The position numbers were made by a program, and so were the translations under genes. Shown here one piece after another: positions 34,939 to 46,063 of a stretch of 64,000 nucleotides of DNA. Every line of letters starts with the position of its first letter. Position 1 is the stretch's first letter. This DNA is from Tetragonia tetragonoides (lineage: Eukaryota > Streptophyta > Magnoliopsida > Caryophyllales > Aizoaceae), in the NCBI GenBank assembly GCA_038025085.1, contig CM076146.1, positions 24,684,501 to 24,748,500 on the forward strand. Direction: 5' to 3'. Below the pieces are notes generated by a model that saw nothing but the letters and a program-made list of their open reading frames with translations, was not told where the DNA came from and did not search any database.

Positions 34939-35347
34939 AACATAATACATAATATAATCATTAATCAAAATACTCCGTATTTGTTAAAAGAAGTTGGTTT
35001 GGTTTGACTTTTACGATAATTAAGCATATCATATATGGAATGCTGTTTTGATATTTGCTTTCACAACTCACTACAAGATAGTAGTGGATGTAGACTTGTA
35101 GTTTAGATTCTAAATTCTGCGATAGTCTTTTAATAAATTCTTGTTTGTTGTTGGGCCAATTTTAGATCGTGAATTGTGAAAGTTGGTGTAAGGCAATAAT
35201 GAGTAGTGATAAAGCTACGCAACGTTTCAAAATTTTCGAACAATAGTTTGCAACTAAGAAGTTTTGTATCATTTGCACCATATTAAGAGAAGAAGTCAGT
35301 AAAACTCAACATAACTTGGGATATCAGTTTGGCCGGAACCAAGTTAC
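34939..35347. other. AT-rich spacer
   Basis: No gene or repeat recognised. Confidence 0.5.
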
Positions 35348-35361
35348 ATATGTGTAATTTT

Positions 35362-35543
35362 TTTTTTTGGTTTGGCAAAGAGAAACTTCCTTCCTCTTGG
35401 ATGTGGCTAAAGGGCACCTGTTAACGCACGGCTTCGGGTATTTTCAAAATTAATTTGTGTAAGTGCTCCCCATGAGGTTTGAACCTATGACCTGATATAC
35501 AAATTGCAACTTGTTTACCAGTAAGCCAATACCTCTTTGGTAT
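35362..35543 (-). mobile_element. tRNA-derived SINE with 14-bp target duplication
   Basis: On the minus strand the unit has a Pol III A box (TGGCTTACTGG, 35518-35528), a perfect B box (GGTTCAAACC, 35476-35485) and a 3' A-run seen as poly-T at 35362-35368. ATATGTGTAATTTT flanks it at 35348-35361 and 35544-35557 with no mismatch. It is 182 bp, typical of plant SINEs. Confidence 0.85.
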
Positions 35544-35557
35544 ATATGTGTAATTTT

Positions 35558-36437
35558 AACTATATATGTAATTAACTTAAAAAGTTATGTTATGAATATA
35601 AGTGATGCTCAAATGATTCTTGTGTATAGAAATATGACTAAATGGATCGATTCATTAAGAGAGTTAGGCTAATATATAAATAACAGTGTGATTAGGGCTA
35701 CAGAAAATGTTTACAGAGATAGTTTCCTAGCTATTCTAACTATAATACCCTATTTATTCCAATTTACCTTGCAATCCTTCCTAAAAGGTGGGAGGGGTTT
35801 ACTGAATGGTGTTATAAGGGTGCGTGCTTTTCATGTTTATCCGCTTCTTAATATATGTAGTTGAGATTATTACTATATATAAAGTGAGATGAATTATAAA
35901 AAATAAAAAATAAAAAATAAAAAATAAAAAAAGATGTTCAAATAGTTAATAGTGATAATCCACGAAATACGTCAAGGATTCAATTCATATGAGTCATTAT
36001 GCCTCCTCTAACACACCGTTATAATTGAAAATAAATGATCTCTCATGATCTATTGACTTAATTTTATTAGTGTGAGTTAAAATTTTCGTTCACCACCATT
36101 TAGGGTGGCCATTGTAAAAAATTTCATATTTTTGTGAGGCAACTATACACTTTGCACTAATAAGCAAGAGCGAGCAAGAAATCGACCCGTTAAAGATTCG
36201 ACTGAACCTGACCTGTTAATGCCCAACTTGCTGTTGACCCGAATCCGAAATCGATTTGATGACTAATTGACTTTTGCAACTACAGTTGTTAGTCAGTTAC
36301 CTCAATATTAGCTCACGTTTTGAATTAGTAATCGATTTACATTGCCTAGGTCAGAAGTATGCAAATACTATCTAAAACAATGAAAATTTCCTAATTTCAT
36401 TCACCTTTGGGTACCATTCACGAGGGGATTTTATTCC
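35558..36437. other. AT-rich spacer with an (AAAAAT)n tract
   Basis: A hexanucleotide microsatellite (AAAAAT)n lies at about 35898-35931. No gene seen. Confidence 0.5.
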
Positions 36438-37090
36438 TTTTTTTTTGATAATTTATGTATTCTATTATTGAAGTAAAGATAAACTATCACTAGTAGTTAA
36501 CAATAGAATACACAATGAGCACACACTCATCATAGCGTCATTCAACAAACCATCACCACCTTCTAGGAAGGGTTGTAGGGTACATTGCAATTATGTGCTT
36601 GAGCATGGCTAAACAAGATATATACAAACATAAATTACACAAAACAAACTCCTACCTACCTCCAACCACTACATCAAAGTCCTACGCTAATACTCCTCAC
36701 GGCTTCTTCTTTCACACCAGCAAAACAAAGAGCTCTGCTTCTACTAGTTAAAACTTAGCTAACGCCACTCACAGCCAAGCCGCAAACTTCTCCTGCCTAA
36801 TTAAACCTTGCTTCACCAGACCATCTACAACACCATTAGCACTTCTAGGTTTATATTTAACCACCATATTGGGATGCCTCTTCAGCGCAATTCTTATATA
36901 AGCAAGATTAATTCTGACGTTCCAGGGTCCTTCAATGCTAGAATTGCACCAACTAACTGCATTAAGGGAATCAGATTCAAAGATCACATTTACCTGAACT
37001 GCCCACTCCATGCTTAGGTGTAACTGAAGAGCTTGAAAAATTGCCATTACTTCAGCTTCCTGACCTACCCGTTTTATTCCTGTCGTGAAT
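36438..37090 (-). mobile_element. LINE 3' fragment with RNase H domain
   Basis: Minus-strand frame 36769-37083 encodes an RVT_3-type RNase H: EAEVMAIFQAL, then FESDSLNAVSW, then NGVVDGLVKQG, ending FAAWL. This domain closes ORF2 of many plant LINEs. A 3' UTR of about 320 bp follows and ends in poly-A (poly-T at 36438-36446). The 5' side stops at the segment starting near 37095, so the copy is truncated or interrupted. Confidence 0.75.
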
Positions 37091-37094
37091 GAAT

Positions 37095-37645
37095 TGCCGT
37101 GATAGGGCCTATTTAAGTAGTATGACTAGACTCGTACACGATCTGACCCTAAAACCACTAGACTAAGGAATACATCCTTTTAGGGTTAGGAATACTTTGC
37201 CTATATAACCCTTCTTATATAGGCAAAGTATTCCTAACCCTAAAACCACTAGACTAAGGAATACATCTTTTAGGATACTAGTTTCCTAATTACGTAATAA
37301 CACCTAGATATTATCCTACTCAAATAGGTAATTACATGACAATAAAAAATCCCCCATAATATCCTAAAAGATACCCAAAAGATAATGGGAGAAGATCTCC
37401 CAAAAGTAGACAAAGCAACCGCCGTTCGTGGCTCACGGCTGGACCACATGGTCGTGCGACCTTGGCCCTTGAAATGTACCCGGTCGTGCGGCGTTGACAG
37501 CCCTTGCTGTCAGCTCCGCATGACCATGCGGCTTTACACTTCCAAATTCGCATGACCATGTGTTCTTCACTTTTACTCCTTTAGCATTGTGAACTTGTCC
37601 CGTCATTCACGGGACCTCCCGAACTATGTTGGGCTTGTTCCAACA
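37095..37645 (-). mobile_element. Possible solo LTR
   Basis: On the minus strand the segment begins TGTTGGAACAAGCCC and contains a TATA-like CTATATAAG near its far end. It interrupts the LINE RNase H sequence. I could not find a matching target duplication, so a solo LTR is only a suggestion. It contains the palindrome and direct repeat at 37147-37267. Confidence 0.35.
37147..37267. repeat. Perfect 28-bp palindrome inside a 30-bp direct repeat
   Basis: Arms 37181-37208 and 37215-37242 are exact inverted copies around a 6-nt spacer (CCCTTC). Directly outside and overlapping them, a 30-bp sequence starting CCCTAAAACCACTAG occurs at 37147-37176 and 37238-37267. Such a nested direct plus inverted repeat is typical of a template-switch event. 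Confidence 0.85.
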
Positions 37646-38863
37646 GTTTGTAATTGAGAAGTATTATTTATTGTGAGATTAATTTTGGGGATAAAGATAA
37701 ATTAAAAATGAAAATTGCCTCTCATTTTTCATATATGCAATGGCCTAAATTTTAATTTTAGGGCTTTTAAAATGTCAGGAACGACCCTAAGTGTCGTAAA
37801 TTAGCCTAATTTTTGGACTGAATCTTCCTCCATCCCAAAATAAATTTCTGTTCTGATTTTCATGACTCACAAATACCAAAGAATTTTATTTATTTATTTT
37901 GAGTTGAAACAAGTAAAAGCCAAAAAGAAAAAAAAGTTCTACTAAAGATAAATGGTGACAAATTCTCAAAGAATCCAACAAGCCGTCCTTAGACTCAATG
38001 TCCCCACGAGGCGACCAGCCGAAGTAACACTCACCACACACTAATCATTGATAGTAACGAATGCGGAAATACGCTGTCTCTACAAATTACAAATCCCATT
38101 TTTTGGCGCATACTATCCACTCATCCTTTTCCACGTGTCAACACACGCATGGATAAACACTGTTAACACCTTTCGCTACCACAAACTTTCGGCTTTTTCC
38201 CGCGAATGCCACAACGGCGGTGACTATATCTGTCAGTTCCGAAAGTTATCCATATTCCATCCGAAGAATTTGATTTAAATATACTTTTTTTTTATTTTTT
38301 TTTCACACGGTCGATGACAATGATTATTTCCCGCAGTAGCTTATAGGCAGATTAGACATCTCAATAGATGAAATAAATGGTCAAAGAATCTAAAATTATT
38401 GGATGTTTAAGGCGAAATTCAAACTCTCGACTTTAATTAAGGATGAAGGAGTTCCAACCAAACAAATACGGAGTATGTCCCTTTAATTTAAATAAACTTT
38501 TTAATTGACAGAGAAAAGTTCGCATACTTTTGGTTGCTGACTCCATGTCAGTGTCATCGCAATCTTTATCTATTTCTCCAGAAAGTGCGCCAACTTTCAT
38601 TTCTTTTCCAACATAAATTTCACCGGACATCCATTAATTATCCTCCACGTCATTGTTTCAAGCCATCCCATTATATTTTGGTTTTCTTAAGTTGGTTTTT
38701 GGGCCTTTTCAATTATTTCCAACGCCTTTTTAATTGCCCCTTCTTATCACATTAAAGTCATTTATTACTTTGGTCGGAGATTCGTCATTGGTCCCTTCTT
38801 TTTTCTTTTGTTTAATTTTGTTTTTAGCTTCACTAGATCGATGTATAAGAATAAAAAGTAGTA
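37646..38863. other. Spacer without genes
   Basis: A possible SINE remnant (minus-strand B-box-like GAGTTTGAATTTCG near 38412-38425). Otherwise nothing recognised. Confidence 0.4.
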
Positions 38864-38871
38864 TTAATAAA

Positions 38872-40726
38872 GGGTGTTGTTATTGTCAGGCTAATAAATA
38901 CTAATGTCAGGTCATTAATTATTTAAGTTAACAACTTAGCCCTTTATATATATACAGCTTGGCTAACCTGTGCCCTAAGCACAGGGTAATTCTCATTTAA
39001 TGCTTCTAAAAGTCTACAAAGTTAAAATTAGCAATAATAACAGTAAATATGTTAACACTAGATCTTGAGTCATACCAAAATTACCCCCAACTAATATCCT
39101 CCCTCACCCAAACTCTCTCATTCCTTAAAAATCTGCAACCCCTTTAATTTCTCTCTCCTTCCACAAACTAACGTGACCTCTCTCCCCTCCATATGAGATC
39201 TACTTTCTCAGTTTCTCTCTCCATCAGTCCATCTTCATTCTAGTGATCCGTTCATGCCGCCATCGCTCATCAATCGTCCCAGCAGCCAATCTGCTCAGCA
39301 TATTGGAGTTTTTGTAAAATAAGAAACCAAACTTTCTCCAGTTCATCAATGGCTATGCTAGCTGGTCGGAAAATTACCCATGCTTCGATATCCACTTTTC
39401 TCTCTAAAATTTATCCACTTCATCTCATATTCAAACCCAAACCTCTCTAATTTCACCCACATAATAATTTCTACCTACAAATATCTTTTTCCCCTGTAAA
39501 TTGGGTATGTTAGCATGTTAGGGTTCACCCATTCTCAATTAGGGCTTTCGTTTCGTCGGAAAACCTACCGAAAAATTGAAGGAGGTTATCCAGCTGAATT
39601 GGGATGCATATAGTTGAGTTTCTTTTATTTAGGGTTCATCTTCCCCATTTCTAGGGCTTTCTTTTTGTTTTCGTCGGAAAAAGTCACCGACACCTCATAT
39701 AGTCACCGGTAAAAATGGTTGGTTTTGAGTTTTTATATTATGTTTTTGAACAATTTAAGACTGGAAATTGGAAAGCTGAGTGAAAAAAAGAAGTTGGAAA
39801 GCTGAGTGAAAAAAAAATAAATAAGAGAGAGGAAAGGGTATGTCGATCAGTTTAAAAATAAGCATTTATTGATATCATTCCCGTTGTTAGATAATCAAGG
39901 ACACTAGTTCATTTTTTGTTAAAAAATGTGGTGTGTGTAGAATTTTAGAAGCATTAAATGAGAATTAGCATGTGCCCCAAGGGCAGGTTAGCCAAACCCA
40001 TATATATAAGGCAAACACCTATTTTCTCTCCATTATCTTTCTTTGTCTTATTTACAACAACTTTATGCAAAGACATTATAATTAGGGATCCTTTAATTCC
40101 ACAAACTTAGCAATTTTTCATTGATAACAATCAACTTAATTTTCTTTAATTACTCACATGTCATTCATGTGCTCTTTTTGCTTCCGAGATGAATACCGAT
40201 GCTAGGAACTTCAACTGATATAGTTCTAAAAGCATGTAAACTTCAACTTGACAGTAGGCAATACTATTACAACTCAATTACATGCACATGCCACAACCCT
40301 ATAGTTCTTTGTATTTCTTAATTTTTTTTCGATGAAAGCTAGCTCTATAGTTCTCTTTTAATTCGAATGTAAGTGATATAACTTTTCTTGTATTAGAGCT
40401 CAGACCAATTAGATGCCCATATCAATCACAAGTTGATCAGAGTATATGATTTGAATGTATGACAACTTTCCTATTATAATTAACTTGGATATTTTGTATG
40501 AATGGAAATGCGTTTTTTTTTTTTTTTGGCAATGCAAGATTTTTATGGCTATCATTATGATGTAGCTTTTATGTAGTCAATATGTAAATATAGTAAGTAT
40601 ACCCATAACAATATTATGTAGGGAATAATTTAGATTGTCTACTTTTTATAATGAAGGGTTAAATCGTCAATCTAAATAATTAATAATCTGGCATTAGTAT
40701 TTTTTGGCTTGGCAATAACAACGGCC
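38872..40726. mobile_element. Outer inverted-repeat DNA element with 8-bp duplication
   Basis: Long, imperfect terminal inverted repeats of about 70 bp begin with GTTGTTATTG (left 38875 onward; right arm ends near 40722). TTAATAAA flanks both ends (38864-38871 and 40727-40734). No transposase is visible. It is interrupted by the inner element at about 38941-40016. Confidence 0.6.
38941..40016. mobile_element. Inner inverted-repeat element nested in the outer one
   Basis: The left end GGCTAACCTGTGCCC...AATTCTCATTTAATGCTTCT recurs inverted near 39950-40005 (AGAAGCATTAAATGAGAATT ... GGTTAGCC). TATATATA-rich tips make the exact ends and duplication unclear. The interior (about 0.9 kb) has pyrimidine-rich leader-like sequence but no usable ORF. 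Confidence 0.55.
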
Positions 40727-40734
40727 TTAATAAA

Positions 40735-41743
40735 TCAGAGGTTGATGAATGATGGGACCAAACGACAATCCTAATTTCTAGCCCAATATTTGCCTTTTCT
40801 TTTTTCGTTCGATAACAAATTTATGGTGTATTCTTTCCACTTACTTAATAATTTATTCAACTCAATTCAGCATGATCAATGCAGTTAGTACAGTTTAGTT
40901 CAGTAGAAAAGAACATATTGTTAGTGTAATTGTTAGTTACTTTTACGTTTAAGTGATTTTGCAGCTATAGGTTTTACTATAAGATAGGAACTTGATTATC
41001 ATTTTGGTCTGCATGCTATGTGTACAATGTATGTAGTATGGTGTCAAAGTCGAAATTAATATTGGATAACTGATAATGCCTAAATTGTGAACCCTACATG
41101 TATGCATCCAATTATTAAGTTGAGAAGGTAAAATCTAATTGATATAGTCGCTCGCTCCTATCTAAATTCACCGCAAACAAAGTGACAAAGTTAAATAAGA
41201 GAGTCACTATTTCACATAAAAGGTATAATAATATGATAATGACTGGAAGTTAAACATTTTTATTTCATTAACAACAAATTTGATTGGAAACAATGTATAT
41301 AATAATATATCATAAAAGTATTCTTGAATTTCCAATGTTATTATAACGTTCTAAAAAGCCTTCTAAGCATGAATTCAAAAGTACAAATCTAATTTTTCTT
41401 CCAAAAAATCACAATTAAATCAAAATGTAACACTTTAAATAAAGAAAATCCATATATATTTTGATCGAATTAAACTTTCTCTCAACATAACGCATACAAA
41501 TATGATTAAAAAATAAACCACCTAATAAAGATTCTTAATCAGAACTGATCATCAAAACCAAATCTAATACCCTTAATCTATTTAAAACTCCATAATAACT
41601 CTAATTATCAACTAGACAAGAAATTAGTATGACATTAAGATCGCTGCAAACTGTACTACACATAATAATATTAGTTTAAAAATTACCCAATCACTACAAT
41701 TTCAGAGTATGTTTCATTTTTTATTCTAGGGTATCAACTAACT
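40735..41743. other. AT-rich spacer
   Basis: Contains a few TTCAGTTCAG-type motifs near 40860-40905. No gene seen. Confidence 0.45.
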
Positions 41744-41761
41744 AACAATTCTATCACTTTA

Positions 41762-41885
41762 TTTTTTGGTTTACGACCAAGGGTATTCACTGGCTTGTAG
41801 GCACCTCAAAAGGTGAGACAACTGGCTAAGGAATTTAAAGCTGCTCCATACCCAAGACGAAATTCGAACCCTCGACCTTGGTTAA
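41762..41885 (-). mobile_element. Short SINE with perfect 18-bp target duplication
   Basis: On the minus strand the 124-bp unit has a B box in GAGGGTTCGAATTTCG and ends with ACCAAAAAA. AACAATTCTATCACTTTA flanks it exactly at 41744-41761 and 41886-41903. The perfect duplication indicates a fairly recent insertion. It lies about 150 bp upstream of the TATA box of the next gene. Confidence 0.85.
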
Positions 41886-42058
41886 AACAATTCTATCACT
41901 TTAATAATAATCATCCACATAGTAATATGATCATTTTATTGAATTAACTAAGACTTTTCCCTTTTTTTCATTTTGGTTTTATTCCAAGTCCTCCTATCTC
42001 TCATTTCTCAAGTCCAACCACCACCAATGACCAGACCAATTCAATCCCCCCACACAAT

Positions 42059-42066
42059 TATATAAA
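42059..42066 (+). promoter_or_regulatory. TATA box of the 42.2-kb gene
   Basis: TATATAAA about 150 bp upstream of the ATG, followed by a CT-rich stretch typical of a plant 5' UTR. Confidence 0.55.
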
Positions 42067-42216
42067 CCTCATCATCTACTCCACTCAATCCCCTCCTTTC
42101 CTTCCATTTTCTCTCTCCTCTTCTATCTCCCCCAATTTCTAAACCAAACTCTTCAACTTCTCTCACCAAATTAAACACATTCTCTCTCTCAATTTGATTT
42201 GAATTTCCACCAAAAA

Positions 42217-42978
42217 ATGGAAATCCCAATAATTAATCGAATGTCAGACCAATTCGAAGCAAACATAAACCCAGCTTCATTAATCTCACGCCTTTTCTCG
42301 ATTCTCGAGCTTGGAAAACTCTCTCTGCCACATCGTGTATGGAAATGGGGTGCTCTTTTTCTCGCTCTAGTTTATGCTTTTTCTAGCTTAGCTTATAAAA
42401 TCAAATTCTTATTTCTTCATTATCATAATAAATCCAAATCTTTATTAGCTTCTGCTTCTGAACCTCTTCTCTCTCACTTCGACGACGAGGTTTCTTCATC
42501 TTGCTCCGAAGACGACGACGTTTCATCTGATGATGAAAATGACGACGATGATGATGTCAGTGATGACGATGAAGATGAGGGCCCCACTGATTTCCGGGTC
42601 AAGGGTAGTTTTTGTAATTTCGGGGAAAATACGTGGGAGAAAAGTAAAATGAGGCTTAGCCGACGTCGTAGTGCTGTGTTTGATAAATTTAATTTTGCTT
42701 TGTCGGATTTGGTGAGTGGAAACGGCGTCGTTAAGCTATGGGAGAATTCTATTTTGGGTGAGATTGAAATTTCACCGGAAGTGATGATGTCAGCTGATGA
42801 TAATGAGGGTGGGGTATTGGGCTTGGGCTTGTGGGATTTGAGAATGGGCTTGAAAAGACCGGTTGTTGAGGCCCAATGGAAGTTGGGCCGGAAGGGGAAG
42901 GTGGTTGGGGATTTGAGAAAAGTGGATACTCCGTTTGACGAGGACACGTGGTGGGACGCTAACGGTGTTAAGGCATAA
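42217..42978 (+). CDS. Acidic single-pass membrane protein of unknown function
   Basis: The ATG at 42217-42219 (context AAAAAATGG) opens an intronless 253-aa frame. Residues of about 36-60 form one hydrophobic helix (WGALFLALVYAFSSL). A serine/acidic stretch follows (about residues 85-125, rich in DDD and SSD), then a basic patch (RLSRRRSAVF). The C-terminal third is ordered, with VVKLWENSIL, GLGLWDLRMGL, EAQWKLGR and a final WW-containing segment. I recall plant uncharacterised proteins with this plan (N-terminal helix, acidic linker, VKLWD and SLWD motifs) but know no function. A plausible TATA box and CT-rich leader lie upstream and there are no disabling changes. It is likely a real gene. 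Confidence 0.82.
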   Translation: MEIPIINRMSDQFEANINPASLISRLFSILELGKLSLPHRVWKWGALFLALVYAFSSLAYKIKFLFLHYHNKSKSLLASASEPLLSHFDDEVSSSCSEDDDVSSDDENDDDDDVSDDDEDEGPTDFRVKGSFCNFGENTWEKSKMRLSRRRSAVFDKFNFALSDLVSGNGVVKLWENSILGEIEISPEVMMSADDNEGGVLGLGLWDLRMGLKRPVVEAQWKLGRKGKVVGDLRKVDTPFDEDTWWDANGVKA

Positions 42979-43493
42979 AGACGAGTCAAGTTACGAGCAA
43001 TGTTTTGAAAACCAGATTGGACATCGCGAAGAAGCTGGAAATAGGGTGTGACGCGGACACGCGGTGTTTGAATTGAATTATTGAATGATTACCACTCACT
43101 TGACTTTCCATGTGGTTTATATATTTGAAAGGGAAAGGAAAGAAAGTGGGAAACAAAAACACAGCTGTGTCTGTGTTGTATTCTATGATTTCCTAGCTGT
43201 TCAAAGTTAGTACTTAGTAGTAGCAATTATTCATTGGATGAAATAAATGTTTGTGGACTGAGGAGAAATTGCAAATATGAAATTGTTTGCTTCTCTGATT
43301 ATGTAAATACAATTAAGCCTTCTTTCTATTACTCGAAATTGTCAATTGGCATTATCTTTCGACTCATTTACATTTGATTTTTTAAAATTTTTTAAACTTT
43401 TTAAATTTATTTTTATGAATGACTTGTGGTGGGGAAAAAATACTACCACAGTAGACTTGCCTAGACACTTCCATGTGATACACGTTTGGGTTG
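42979..43493 (+). other. 3' region of the 42.2-kb gene
   Basis: Probably 3' UTR; an AATAAA-like AATAAATG occurs near 43240. Otherwise nothing recognised. Confidence 0.4.
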
Positions 43494-43495
43494 TA

Positions 43496-43750
43496 CTCCC
43501 TCCGTTTCTGAAAAATGGTAACATTTAATTTTGCACGGTCTCCAATGCACTACTTTGACTATAAATATTTGTGTTTATATGAATACATAAACTATAAGAA
43601 ATAGATTTTAAGAAAGTACTAATGAAAACGAATCCAATGATAGTATTTTTACATTGTAAATCCTTATATTTTTTCCGAAATTAATGGTCAAAATTTGTAA
43701 AGTTTGACCTTCAAAAAGTAAATATTACCATTTTTCAGAAACGGAAGGAG
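43496..43750. mobile_element. Stowaway MITE
   Basis: The ends CTCCCTCCGTTTCTGAAAAA and its inverted partner ending CGGAAGGAG (43742-43750) are classic Stowaway (Tc1/mariner) termini. TA flanks both sides (43494-43495 and 43751-43752). 255 bp, no coding capacity. It lies about 520 bp downstream of the acidic-protein gene. Confidence 0.9.
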
Positions 43751-43752
43751 TA

Positions 43753-45131
43753 TTTTTTTATTTTTCTTCTTTCTTTCGTTGCAAATGTGAAGTTGTATTG
43801 CTCGTTTTCCTTTTGTTCACCAAGAGTAGCTAAAAATTTGCCGTTGTATAACTTGAATAGATTGCCAAATATAAGGTTTCTTTCAATTAGTTGTCAAAAT
43901 ATAATTTGTTTCTTTGCATTTGGGCCAATTGGCAATAGTGTATTAGCAGTAGGTTTCACTCGTTTACATTTGATTTTATATTCGGTATCCATTTTTTGTA
44001 AACTATCTCAAACATCTACAGAATCAATAATTTATTCTTTAGTGTTAGTTTAAAAGTATTCTGGAGTGGTCATTCGAGTCTATCTCTATTATACTTTCTT
44101 CATATATAACCTAAGAAAAATGGTATGCATTACTAAGAAATTTATAAATACTATACTTAGTTTGATGACTTATCTACCCTAGGTTGAGTGCAAGTAAAAG
44201 CATTTGGTGTGTACCTTAGTATGAAAAGTGAACTCGGAATGGGGTTTCCTAGGTTCATGGTCATGGATCCACAAAACTAGTGTACAAGTCTTTGGTGCCT
44301 TCTAGGCTAACTTTTTGGTTGAACAAGACAAAATGAACGTGTGGCTAATCAATTTTTTTTTTTTTTTGGTGCGAGTGCGTGGCTAATCAAATTTTCATTG
44401 CGTGATTCCGAAGAGATACCACAAATGTTAACAAATGGCCTGTCTTGAAGAAAGTTTGGTTTTTGACGTCCACACCTTGTAACCATACATGTTAATACAG
44501 GCTTTTCCACATATCAGCAAAACAGAAGTTTGGTTGTATGTAAACGTCATATTCGTTCCTTATCAATCTCATGATTTAGAGAGCTTGTATTTTATCTCGT
44601 TTCATTATCTAATTTGATAATTGTTTGCTCATATGTTATAGGAACGCGAAATTATATACTATTCATGTCCCAAATTCCAACTGACGACACTTGTATTTTT
44701 GAGGTCAAATTTGGAAAACTTTAAAGCGTAAATTTGTATAAGAAACTACGTAAAGTTAATATCTGATAGTATAATCATTAGATTTCTAGATTTATAGTAA
44801 AACAATATTCAAATTAACATTTTTTGTTAAAAATTTTACGTTTATATTAGAATTTTTTTTATGGATAACTACCTTTTAAATGCAAATATTTCGTACTACT
44901 ACTAAGTTGCTTACAAATTTTTTCTTTAAAATAATCACCTTTTAAGGGGTTGGTATTTTGAGTTTAACATATCTAAATTCTGATCACATTCTAGTAACAG
45001 ATTTTCATCTAACAATCATTTATTGTTTAAGAACAATCTCAACAGACAACAGATTCATTTTCTCTTTTGTATTCAATTTCATTTGTTTAGCCAATAAAAT
45101 TTTGACATATCACCCGAAAATTAAATTTATA
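43753..45131. other. AT-rich spacer
   Basis: A Stowaway-like remnant may lie near 44660-44900. No gene seen. Confidence 0.4.
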
Positions 45132-46062
45132 CTAGGTTTTATCCCCGTGCTTTGCACGAGCTCGTTTTATTTCCTTTATATATTAACTAAGTTAATTGTT
45201 AATGTATTTTTGCATTATATGGCCAAAAATGTGTACATTACATATCAAATTCCATATTTTCGTCAATTAATTACTAATAAAAATTTCACATTTATCCACT
45301 CCATGTGAGAATTACCTAACTTAAATAACATATTCATGATTTTAGACTTTATTTTACTTACAATTAAAATATGCATAGTACTATGTACTTTATCACGTCT
45401 AACTTCTCTCCAAAAATTGCAAAACATTATTGGCCAAAATAGCACATATACATCTCATTTTAAAGTAATTTTTATTTTTGATTTCATTATTAGAGTTGTG
45501 TAACGACTTCTTTTTTAATTTGTAGTTGAAAACAACATGCTAATGATGATAAATATCATGTTTCATTAGTATATTAAAGTCAATAATAATGATGATGCAT
45601 TAGTTGTTGGTGACATATTGGCCGATGATTTGCATACGTGTCAGTTTACATGTCAACGACACACGTAATGTGACTCGGTTACATGTCATCTCACGTGTCA
45701 TCACCACATAAATAAGGATCCTATTGGCCAAATATACCACTTATGCATCTCAATTTAAAGAATTTTTCATTTCCGATGCAATGTCGTTAAATGTAGAATT
45801 TTTTATTTGCGTAACAATAAAAGTTATTTTATTTTATTTTTTGAAACATTATACTAATAAGTATAAATTTCATATTTAATGACTATATTAAACAAGAATG
45901 ATGATGCATTAATAAACTGATGACAAGGTGGATGCATTACATATGTGGCAGCTTGCGTGTCATGCTTGCACGATGTGGCGCGCATGTGTGGTGTCCTACG
46001 TGTCGGCAACACACGAAAAAGGACCCATATATAACAAAATTCAAAGGACCCATATATATATA
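45132..46062 (-). mobile_element. Helitron-like element with internal tandem repeats
   Basis: The minus-strand 3' terminus is at 45132: hairpin CGTGCAAAGCACG (45146-45158), then a short spacer, CTAG and T. The adjoining sequence has repeated segments starting TATTGGCCAAAAT at 45429 and TATTGGCCAAATA at 45723 (period about 294 bp), with a weaker copy at about 45218. The 5' end was not found; the right limit is set only by the LINE poly-T. Confidence 0.4.
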
Positions 46063-46063
46063 T

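Noticed and set aside
35470..35530. tRNA-like boxes considered as a tRNA gene
   Set aside because: No acceptor stem or anticodon arm; the unit has a poly-A end and target duplications, so it is a SINE.
37181..37190. TAGGGTTAGG considered as interstitial telomere repeat
   Set aside because: Only one and a half units and not the plant TTTAGGG array.
37181..37242. Hairpin considered as a microRNA precursor
   Set aside because: Arms are perfectly paired with a 6-nt loop and lie in repeat-derived sequence; no miRNA-like mismatch pattern.
42474..42989. 171-codon minus-strand frame opposite the acidic-protein gene
   Set aside because: Ser-rich antisense of acidic codons; the plus frame has the better start, leader and conserved motifs.
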